Source: Branchiostoma floridae
Taxonomy: Eukaryota; Chordata; Leptocardii; Amphioxiformes; Branchiostomatidae
Length of the DNA: 64,000 nucleotides
Reading direction: 5' to 3'
Assembly (NCBI RefSeq): GCF_000003815.2
Contig: NC_049981.1
Location: forward strand, 6,849,041 to 6,913,040
Shown here: positions 47,901 to 59,900 of the stretch, one piece after another
Layout of the letters: every line of letters starts with the position of its first letter
Numbering within the stretch: the first letter of the stretch is position 1
Made by a program: the position numbers and the translations under genes
Notes under the pieces: generated by a model
The model's input: the letters and a program-made list of their open reading frames with translations, nothing else
Databases searched by the model: none
Told to the model about the DNA's origin: nothing

Positions 47901-50900
47901 GGGAATGTTTACCTTAACGACAAGGTCTCGCACCATCCCGTTCCACTTCCCTGTGACCGGATCCCTCGCACCGAAGTTCTTATCCTCCACCATGTACATC
48001 TCGTACTTAAACCCCAGGTGTTTACTGAAGTGTTCCAGCATATCCTTACAAAACCCTGTATACAAACAAGCAAACAAATAAATAAATAAATTAATATATT
48101 TGATACTTTATCAAGTCCATTTGCTAACAAACAAATTTCTAAGCAACTCATCTTCCAGGACATAAAGATACAAACATAAAACAATATCAAAGTTGTACAC
48201 ACAATGTTCACAGGCTACATATATCTACTGATTTATATGTCGTAGCTGCTCCAAAAACTTGCACATAGAAGCTTAATCATGAAAATGTATGTTATTAGGC
48301 TGTCTTTTCCATATAGAGATGAAATTGATGGTCAGTTCAAACGGTTTTCATACAGGCATCAGAGTATTCAAAACTTGACCTTTCGAATGTGACCTCAAAA
48401 GGTGAGGTCCCTGATGGCCGCGATAATAGCACTGTACTGCACTCCATTATATATACTTTGCTATTATGAGATACGTGTTCGAAACGAATATGTAGAGACG
48501 TGACGGTCACACGTTTTTTTTATAGAAACAGGGGCATAATGTACGACAAAGGACATTCTGTGGAAATTTCTGGAAATATATTTAGTATTGTGACATCAAT
48601 CTCATAATCATATCAAAGAAGGGGCGAATGTCTACTAGACAGACACGTACCATAAAATCTGTCGTTCCCATTTCTTGGCCGCCCGTGCTCGTCCTTCTCG
48701 CTGTAGAAGATGAAGGGGGGTTCTTCTATCGTCACGACCCTCAGGGTCCTGTTCATCAGATCGCTGACGTAATCCACCACACTGTCCGCCCCGCCCATGA
48801 ACCGTACGGGCGGGTTGTGCATGATCAGCCTCGTGTCCTCGCTCCAACTGCCAACCTACAGAACAATCAGTCACAGTTACATTTGGCATTCAACGTTCTC
48901 GCCTCCTCGACAGACTTGATACTTTCAATATCCCTGTGTTAAATGTCAAAAAGTTATCTTGTATTTCTTTTGTTAACTTATTACAGTAAAGTTAACCCTT
49001 GCTAACGTTAAAAATCAACGCATAATTTCTTGTCATATCTCGGCAACAGCTACTTGAAACCAAACGTTTTCAGAACCCTCAAGTGCTCCGATCCCCGTAT
49101 CCATACATATTACATTTTCCTAAAACTTTACCAGCCTCATGCCTTCGCTCCAACAGCCGACCTAACAAAAATACCTCGTGCCACTGCAAAATATTCCCAT
49201 GTCCATTTTACACATATTACGTTCTCCACTCTTGCATAGCATTTGGGAACAAATGTGGACCTGAGCCAACACAGTCTGACGGAACGCATTTGAACCCTAG
49301 CTCACCAACACAAACAGACTGACTGAAAACAATAGATACTTTTTCACTGAGGTCATAAGGCACACCACAGCAAACAAAGAAAGAAAGCTACATTTAACAA
49401 CTTCAGGCACAGGAGGGGTAACCACAACTTCTATCTTCAAAGATTCTAATATTTCAATTTTACATAAGCTCTGTGACCTTATAAATAGTATATCAGATGA
49501 TATATTAGTATCAGCAGCACGCCTAGGACTGTTCATTCATGATGGGCGCCAAATATAGGCTTTACTAAACGCTCTACAAAGAAGGCTTTAAAAGTAGTGC
49601 TATAAGATAGAAACAAAGCTGCGAAAGAGGAACGCCATACATAAAGGATGACATGCAATTCATTACCACAATCTATATTTAATTCGTAAGTCAGCCCCTG
49701 GTCTGAGAGGAGCGTAGTACACGTAAAAGCCCTCCTTTAGAGGATTACAGAGTCCATTACAGTCTTTTATTTCCAGCTCGTCAGTCATAAAGATGGATTT
49801 CTATGTCCTTCGGGTTATTCTGAAATGCTTAACGTAAAACAGAGCCCAGGATTGGTGCATTGACATCCGATGAAGCGAGGTTTGTAAGATATGGATAAGT
49901 TTTTTATTGCAGAGGATTTATTGTACCGTAAGCGAGATGGAAGACGGAGCGTGTCGAATGGAAATTCTTGCAAAATCTGCTTAAAGTACTTTTTCCTACA
50001 CGTGTAGGGCCCGCCAAGTGGGCAAATATGATTTTATATGTATGAATCTCAGACGCATTCTTCACAGTCAGATAATACTGTAATTCCTCACGTCATTATC
50101 TAGGCTTTGACGTTCTATACTTCTTATCTTCATACTTGCAAATCAGAAGGAAGAAGCTTTGCTCGTAGTCTTTTACTAGATCACTTTAAACCTGTTGGTC
50201 TACAAGTGTTTTGGTACAAACATAGATCCAATAGATCCCCGATTATTCATGATGTACCTCTCAGCATGTAAACAGGTATTACATGTAGTACATGCCATGA
50301 GTTAGCAAACAAACATAAGGCAATGCCCTCGAAGTCGTATTTACCAAAGTCTTGATCTTTAATTTTTTTTTTTTGAAAAAACAAAACATTAATCATATCA
50401 GCTCATGAATATAATTTTCTATTAAATGGCTGATCCAGATACTTAAGATGGATAAAGATTCAAGAAATGAATTAAGGCGAAGAAAAACTCAATAAACACT
50501 TTAGACTCTCCGGGAAGACAAAATGACTGAAGACTGTGAATTCAACTCGGCGCAACATCCTTGTCATTTCGGCCGGGATAGGGTACGGTATTGGGCCGAG
50601 TTGGTATGATTAGTCATAGGCCGAGTTGGTAAAGGGCCGAAACGTCAAATATTTATTTCTTAGAAATTGGAGGTGAATTTTATCTTTTTACTTGCAAATC
50701 AGAAACGTGTCGAATTGGATTGTTTTAAACCTGTCTACTAAAGTTTGATATATACTCAGACAAAACCGACTTAATCCTCGATTATGAAATGTATCTATGA
50801 TACCCGCAGCATGTGAACAGGTACTTATAAAAAGCATAACTGTAATCTTTCAGTAAGAACATTAGTTGACGTCTATTGTTCAAATATCATATGTAGCTTG

Positions 50901-53900
50901 TATATCTGTTTGCTTTCCGCCGGCTGATTAATCAGAATTCTAGAATTCTGATGTGAATAAAAGACGTTATCACTTATAATTAATTCCGGGGAATGAGGCT
51001 GCTATTGCTTTAAATAAGGTTCCCTCTCACTGCACTTGCGTCAAGCTTGCGTCACTGCGGGGTTTATTCAGTGCGTCATTGTTTTGTTTGTTTTTTTCCG
51101 ATTGTTTTACAATTTACATATTGCGTAATATGTCAAAGTACGACTTAGAAGACAACAAAATACACATAAAAGGTAAATCAGCTCTTAATCTCTGAAATTC
51201 GTCAAGTATATTTAGAACCCCATATTGACGCAAGCTTGACGCAAGTTCAGTTAGAGTGCAACTTTAGGGTGAGCAAGTGTAGTGAAAGTGCATCTTTACC
51301 TTCTTCCAGCCACTGCACAGCAGGTTCATGATCCCGTAGCTCGGGTTGTTCGGATGTCCGTGTCCGGAGAACCGCAGCCGCCGCATCACTCCGTCCTCTT
51401 CTACCTGTAAAGAGAACACATGGCTTAGGCCCAATTTACACTTGTTTCATGTAGTAGAGTGGTAGTCTACAGATTCGCGCCCGGTTTACACTCACTAACA
51501 TGAAGCCTAGCAGAACATTTGCTGTACGTTCACTGATTGCCCAGAAACTGTAGTGACCGAATGTGACCTGTTGTGACCTTGGAGTAGGAACTTCATCACG
51601 CTTTGTATTTGTGAAAACGTATGATTGTTTTCTGATGAGAGGCACCCAGGAAAAAAAGCCTGAGTTGGTTCTACAGATAAAGCTAGTAAAGGATCACAGA
51701 TAACGAACGACAAATAGAACGCGCGTTCAGTTCGAATTACGTCATATCTCATGAGTCTTGCATTCTAAGAGTAGTCTACTAAAAGTTTTTGTTTACACCC
51801 AAGAAGACTAATAGAACTTCTAGCTCTGTTGAACTTTCCATGAGTTTTTGCCGGCTTTTGGTCTCATGAACAAATGTATCTACGTGATCCCTACTTATTG
51901 AAAAGGTTAAACAATATATTGGAAGATTCTGTCTTTTGTATTGATGCTAGATATCATCATTACTGTGCTTAGACGTAGAGAAACTACATGGCAGTCTTAT
52001 TTTAGAGTAGCTTGTCCTAACTCCCAGTTAGTCTATCTTGCTTCAAAGGTGACGTTTATGACTAAGGATAAAAACTTTCATTAACGTTACAGTTTTTTCT
52101 ATGTAAGTCGTACCGTTGGTATCAATACTTTGTGATGAGTTGACAGTTGAAAAAAAAAGTAGAAAGCTGCTTATCAGTTAGAAAAGCCCATGACCTTTTT
52201 GAGATATTCCAACACCAGTTTGCCGTACTTCCAGGGTCGCTTCTCCTCACAGCAGTCCAGCTTCTCCTCCTCTATGTGGTGTCCGTCCCGGAATATGTTG
52301 TCCAGAGCATGCGCGATAGCTAGCACCGCATCGAAGAACTGACCGAAGTTGGACTGAAAAGAGAAAAATAGCATTGAATCGATATTGCTACTAACCTATA
52401 CGTCATTTTAGTTCATGTACTACAAGAATATATTGAAGGCACTGTGACGATGCTTAGAACTTGAACCGAACAATATGATGGTTAGAGGCAAAGGAAATAC
52501 CTTAAAAATTTACTTTTGCTGCGTGCACAAAATGTACCCACTCGAATGTTGGTGGTCAAATGAAGCATGTAGTATAAACGATTAATGATTATCATCAATC
52601 GATCTATCGTTTTCAGTTTAACATCATTCCGATGCGTAGAATCTGTCAATAGTATTCAAAATCTTATTTGTTGGTCTTCAATATTACACATCTCCATCGT
52701 TAAAAGATTAGACATCACCTGCGATCATTGTCATCAAATGTGTTAAAAGGTACAATTTTTTTGAAAGATAAAATGTTATATTCCTCTTTACATGATCATG
52801 AGTCAAGTGAAAATATTTTTCAATAATGCAATACTGAGGGGCCCGAATAGGATTTGACCCATCAGATTTAGATTTAAACCAAATTCCAAAGCTACATTGT
52901 CATCTTAAACTTTTACGTCACTAATAAAGGATGTCCAGAAGTACTCTACCTTGTGTTATGGACGTTAGACGTGAGATTAGCCGTAGCTTGTCCAGTCAGC
53001 CGGGAGGTGTCAATGACCAGGGCAATTACGTCTGAACCAGATTCTACTCTTCTATCAACAGCGATGGCACACGTCTCAAGACCTTATTGATCAACTCCGT
53101 CGGGGAACAGGGGTCGATATTAGGACCCTACTGAAAAATCGATACCTTCTGCTGTTTCTGATTGTCTCGTGACTCCTCCAATTTACGAGTTGATGAGATT
53201 CACCCGCTGCCTTATGTAAGACAACATCTTTAATTTGAAGCATCAACGATTGTGGTGCCATGTAACCCGTACCTGAATCCGTATGGTCGAAATAATTGCG
53301 TAGCACTCCAGCTTCTGTAGCTATGCGTGTTGATGGTATGACCGCCGGTTTTGGTTTAATACATCGATTTTTGCAGCTGGTTATACTATACCTAATGTTA
53401 CAACCTATTGCGCACAACAATTGCACCTCTAGCTCCAGGTGTTCTTGAAATATATATACTGAAGTCACCTCTATTGTCTTTTTAGTTAGCAAATTTGGCA
53501 GCTAGTTTTGTTGTATAGTATGAACTGACTTTACAACTATGCGTATCTACGATACAACCACCAGCTTTTGTGTATTCATTTCTGTAGTTGGTTATATTAG
53601 TTAAAACCAAATGTTACAACCATTGCACTCATAACTCCGTTTTTTTTTAAACTATATCTACTAAAGATGCCTCTTTTTTTTATTTCAGTTAGCAAATTCG
53701 GCCGCTAGTTTTGTGGTAAAGCACTGTTAATTATACACTTTATGCAACAATATTTAGAGGGACCTATCTAATGAGAATGATATACGATACTATCACAATG
53801 TCACAATGACTTCCACTCTATAGTTGCTTTAACACTGTGCACTTACAACACCTATCTGACATCGACGCCTATAACCCATGCCAAGCCCATATGTCTTTAT

Positions 53901-56900
53901 CAGTTATAATAGCGTGACCTAGATCACGTAGGGTCCCGGGTGATGTATCCTCTGCTTCGTCTGCTTCAGGCACCGATCGTTCATGCATCCCCTGGTGGTT
54001 CTTACCTTACGGATTCTTCGCGCCAGCTATAACCTGAGTTTTAAGGTGCTATTTCACTGCACGTGGGGTACCGGTGCGGCACTACGGGCTTCGATTCGTT
54101 CACTGCGGCACTGTTCTGTTATTTCCGCCAATTTATAACTTAGATATTACGTAATACGTAAAAGTATGACTTAGAAGGCAACAAAATACACAGGGCGTAA
54201 GGATATTTGTTCTTTAACTCTGAAATTTGTTGAGCAATCTTTCGAACCCCGCAGTGCCGCACCGGTGCGCCAAGTGCAAAGAGATACCACCTTTAACACC
54301 TTATGCTAAACCGTAACTAAACATGAAGGCCAGAATTACCCTTTTCAACCTGACCAACAAAATGGGTAAGACAGATTATTTTTGCTTAAATCATATTAAC
54401 ACCCTTATGATTCCCAAGGCGATCCCCAAGTCATCTAGACCTAAATGAAAATTTTCATAACAGATAGGGCTGCTTTAATATCATTTAGTTGTATTTGACA
54501 TACTTGTTCATCATGACTCCCTGGGCAGCCCCTTTTGCTTTAATCGATAAATTGCCACAATCTGTTATACCCTGAGCTATGCCTAACTATAAAGACCAAA
54601 CTGATTTTTTTTATGATGAACATATCTCCCTCGAGTAGAAGAGGAGTATTCGAGTTATTTCTATATCATCGTCTCCTACAGTTGCGTCAAGCTTGTGTCA
54701 CTGCAATGTTCGTTCATTGCGTCACTATTTGCTCCGATTCTTTATGATTTAGATATTGCGTTATACATAAAGTATGACTTAGAAGACAACAAATTACACA
54801 AAACGTATAAGCAATTCGTTTTTTATCTCTGAGGTTCGTTGAGTATCTTTCAAACCTCGCAGTGACGCAGGCGTGACGCAATTGCGGTGAGAGTGCACCT
54901 TTTAAGTTGTAAAGATGAAAAGATTTAAATCTTTTCATCCTTACAACTTACTGAATATTCTGCTCCAGTTGCAACCAGATCTAACCTGCGCCCCCACCTC
55001 TATTTTAGCTCAATGCATATCTATCACGTACAAATCCCATGGCCTATTAAACATACAAAGTCATTATCGGAAGACTGCTACAGCCTTGGAGCGAGTTTTC
55101 TACATCTCTCAAACATACTGAATATTACGTGTGGGTAAGGGTCATATCTCACCTCCCCATTGTAGCCCAAAGATTCATATCTAACAGGTACAAGTCCCAG
55201 GGTGAACATACAACGCCATTATCGAAGACTACAAACGCCTTGGAGCGAAGATTTACATCTCTACACTCTACTGAATATTCCGAGTGGGAAAGGACCAGAT
55301 CCCCCTTCCGGAAGATGTATAACTATCGCGCACACGTCTCATGGTCAATCCCACATATTGCAAAGTCATTATCGGATGACTGCAAACGCCTTGGAGCGTA
55401 GTTTTCACATCTCTACAACCTCCTCAACATTCTATGTGGGTAAGGATAAGATCCCCTCGCCATCGTAGCCTAGAGATGCATATCATCATATCTATCACGT
55501 ACAAGTCCCATGGTCTAATAAACATACAAATTTAAGTTATCATCCAATGACTGCAAACGCCTTGGGGCGAAGTTTCTACATATCTACAACTTATTGAATA
55601 TTCTATGTGGGTAAGAATCAGATCCCCCCCCCCCACCCCCTCCCCACTGTAGCCCAAAGATGCATATCTATCACGTACAAGTTCCACGGTCAATTCAACA
55701 AAAAATGTCATTATCGGCTAACTGCATAGTCATTGGAGTGAGACTCCGATACGGCCACCCATCCGGGAAGACTTTAATTGCTTGACAAGTAGGTCATCCA
55801 TTGCCATTGTCAAATTCGGAAAGGTCAAGTTCGTGGGAAGCACGACAAGTGCAACATTGAACATGACGTTGTTGTACTTCACGCTTCGGGGTCTTTCGTC
55901 ATTACCGAGGATATTGCCAGAACAGAGGTCAATGCTATCTCCAAGTACATGTAGATAGGCAAGCTCGTAACGCTATTCAGCCTTTCTGTTTTCTTTCACT
56001 GGTGATTATACTGGGAATAGGGGAATATTTGTCTCCCTGTGGCTGATAGAGATAGGATATGTATCTGTATAGCCGGTATATCTGCTATTTGGCTTATTAC
56101 GCCAGCTTTGCAAGCAATTGAGGTGGAAGCAGCTGGGTACATTACACTCAACGGCTTGTCACACTTAACTTTCTGCACATTACATGACTTTTTCTTGTTC
56201 TTTTTGAGCTGGTATTAGATACATATCAGTCTATATCATCATTAGTTCATCAGTTATTTGTACGTCATTCAAAATATAGACATCCCTGTTGTAGTGTTTT
56301 GAGCAGAATGGGTCGATGAGCATATCTGGCTAAATTCCAGGTGCTTTATTGCTAACCAGAAGCGATGCGGCGGTATTTCAAGGATGGTTTCAAGCAAACA
56401 AAAATCGATGGTTTACTTGAGCGTCTTTCGGGGGCACACATTACGGCAAGTCTTCCAGAAACCCCGGATCAAAAAGCCATGTTTTTTACAGAACAGATAG
56501 CGATGACACCGAACTAATTTGAATTATGGATTCCTGTCTCTTTCATCGGATTTTGAAGACGGTGCAGCGCTTGAAAAGTTTGGATGACGAAGTCAAATTT
56601 TACGTCATAGATCGCTGGCTGTGAAACAAAAGTAATCTGAGTTATAGATTTCCGATTATGTCAGAGGGTTTCTAAAATAACTGATATGCTTGTAAATCTG
56701 ACAGAGATACCCAGATTATACGAAAATTTGAGTATCACATACACATGTCTAAGTTTTGTACCTATTCCACCAGCAGTAGAACTAGACGGAGTAAAATCTG
56801 CTCCTTTTGCATTGATATTTTGAGTCTGAATTGCGGCTGTTATTCAATTTAATGCCATTTCCATCTCTAAAGGAAGACTAAAACCTACTGTAAAATCATT

Positions 56901-59900
56901 CACTGTACTTGTATCTAAAGGTACGGTGCCTCTATCACCCCCATGCTAAATAGACGTTACAAGTTTACTAATCATATTTTAATATATTTTTCGAACAGAC
57001 TAAGACAACGTGGCACTGCACTTAAAATCTAGTAACTTATTCTAACAGTGCCACATACAAAATACAGAAAGAAGGTAAAGATAGCATCAACCTCCTCAAC
57101 CGATACCCATTTTTACATCTGGGTGAATGTCGTGATAAGTGTCTTTCCCAAGGGCAAAACTTCGCCTTCGGGGCACGGGGCCTCTGGGTTTCGAGCCCAA
57201 CACTGTACACACGACGCCACACAAGTTTCTAACACTACAAACTTTTTTCTTGGTTTTTGTTTGTTTAGTTGTTTGTTTGTTTGTATGTTTGTTTTTATGA
57301 GAGACAACCTGCAGAAACACCTAGGCCCCACCTGGCCACAGATTACAATATGCAGAAGAGTCTGGAGTAGGGTTGGGTACCAGTACAGAAAATTCAGGTC
57401 CAGGTCCGGTTCAGGTCCGGACCTGGACGTGATCCTCTGGACCTGATTCAGTATGTGAGAAGTTATGAATGGGCGATACTCAAAACAATGGTCCTTTTTG
57501 CTATAAAGAAATCTGTTTTGTGGCGTATTCGACTCCCATTGTCGTTTTAAAATTCATCTGTACGATTTACTGTAAAACTTGGTAGAAATGATATAAACCC
57601 TACAGGAAGACTCCACAATACACACTCCAAGGTGGCTGACTGTGACCCACAAGCATACGGACTGGTCATGTTACCTTGGAAAATTCAGCGACTGCTACAA
57701 TGTAAGCAGTAGATATTGGTTCAAAATCCGATCATAAACTGTGCATTACATTTGTCTTGACCATATGCTAGTCTTTTGATGAACATGAATAAATCTACAA
57801 ATATTCTGTAAATTGTATCTTTGTCTCCCCGAATTTTTTCAGGTCCGGTTTTCTGGACCGGTCCAATAAGAAAAACCGGTTTTGGTGTACCGGTATCCAC
57901 CCCTAGTCTGGAGCAGTTTAAGGGAGGGGTTCTTCAGATAGTGACAACGCCCTGCGATGAGAGTTTTCCTACCTCCACCTCGAATTGCCCCGCATGTGGA
58001 AACCGGCCCCGATCAGCGTTCTCCCACACCTGCCGGACCTCCCTGAGCAGTGTGCCCTGCGCGATGTCCGGGTCCGTGCCGATCAGGCCCTGGAGATAGC
58101 TGGGCACCGGTGATGTCAGGTATGTGGTGTTCTGAAACAAAACAAAAAAGATGTTGAATACTGTAAATGCATTTAATTTCGCGGCAGCGGGGAAGAGGAC
58201 CGTTCGCAGTGGTTTTAAGTTCGCGGTAGCACCAAGCACTGTAATCTCTTACTGCCATGGAAAAATGTTCGCCGTGGTTTTACGTTCGCGGTGAAGACAA
58301 TTTCAGAGGTCCAATAGAAAACGTTAAAATCGGAAATCGTCTTCATTCATAGTTAGAGTATAAAAGACCTGTTTCTTCCAGATCATTTCAGTGTCACAGA
58401 CGAAAACTGGTGGATTCCAGTTGAAACGTCTGACCGTTTCCAAAATCGTATCCAGTTGCTTGAGTAACTGCTTTTTGGCATATCTTATTACCTCAATGTC
58501 TAACCTACATCGACGTACCCACCTTGGTAGTGACGCCATCCGTGACGACCCAGGCCCAGCCTCGGCGGGTCATCCCGAGATGCTCTGCCTGCTGTAACAC
58601 GCGCGTGGCATGCTGGGCCAGGCAGTTCAGAATAACCACGCGGACACCTGTTGGAAATAAATTTCATTTTTTTTTAATTTAATAATTTAAAGGCATTGAA
58701 GAACAGATTTCAATAGTTTTGGAATTCCAGGCAACATAATAAGGCTCCAATAGCTAATCCCCAAGCAGATGCAAATTGTACAGGTGTGACAGCGATCTCG
58801 CCCCCCCGTGATCTCGCCCCCCCGGGGGCGAAATCACTAGCGATCTCGCCCCCCCGGGGCGAAATCACTAGCGATCTCGCCCTCCCCGGCTAGTGATCTC
58901 GCCCCCCTACCTCGCCCCCCTTTAGCGATTTCGCCCCCCCCCCCCAAAAAAAAACGGGTTTACATGACATTTTAGAAGTTGATTGGTATAAATCACAAAT
59001 TTCAGTTTCAGAATGATATAAGTACATGCGTTTCATACATAACTCCATTCATAGTATCAATATTAACGTAATTACATAACGTAATAAGATAGTTGAACTT
59101 GTTTCAGACAAGGAGGGTTGGGTCCCTTGTATTCCCATTATTGCATATACCTGAGTCTTGACATAAGATGCATTTCATTGTATTCACCTGTCCTCAAGCA
59201 ACCTATATATCTCCAGTATGAAGTCTCTACCATGAAGTGACCACAAAAGAACTATGTAATGTCTTTATTAATTATGCAAATATTAGGTATTAATTAGAAT
59301 AACGCACATTTTGGTATATGCACCTGGCCAAGGGATATCTTCACCTCCATCATGACTGTTTTTTCTAGTACTTAGGAACTGATGCATTTACCCGTGTTTC
59401 TTAAGACTGGTACTTTACCAGTGTTTGTGTAGCATTTAGCAACAGCTATGTCAACTTGCGCGTAGATGGTGTTTATAATGAGAAACTATTATTTACGTAC
59501 GTGTGTTTTTGTTAGTGCTTTGGAAATGTTTCCAGCACAAGAAAGAAAACACTGTGACAAATTGAAAACATATAGCTGAAGTATTCCGTACCATAGACGG
59601 TGTTGATTTATACGTACGCAGTAGCACTGTTTTTATGCCACCTCAGCTGCAAAAATTTTCTTTTTCATTTCAATGTCATGTTTGCACCGAACAATATAGT
59701 ATCGACTTTCGAGGTATGACATCTTACGGTACGGTAATAAGGTGCCATATACGTTACTCCCCAGGTGCAGTATAGTACCAGATAGCGCACCTGTAATATG
59801 TATTAACCAGCTGCTCTTGGGGGGGGGGGCGAAAACGCTAAAGGGGGGCGAAAACGCTAGTGATCTCGCTGGGGGGGCGAGATCGCTGTCACACCGGACA

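Larger units (their letters stand above)
52354..57972 (-). other. Receptor intron e6-e7 (5.6 kb), repeat-filled
   Basis: The longest receptor intron seen here. It holds the hAT-type element (57368-57905), a reversed LINE tail (56040-56120), a ~160-base array (54950-55750) with a palindrome at its edge, two MITEs and a ~220-base duplication (53310-53720). The protein reads smoothly across it (e6 to e7), so no exon seems to be missing. Confidence 0.75.
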
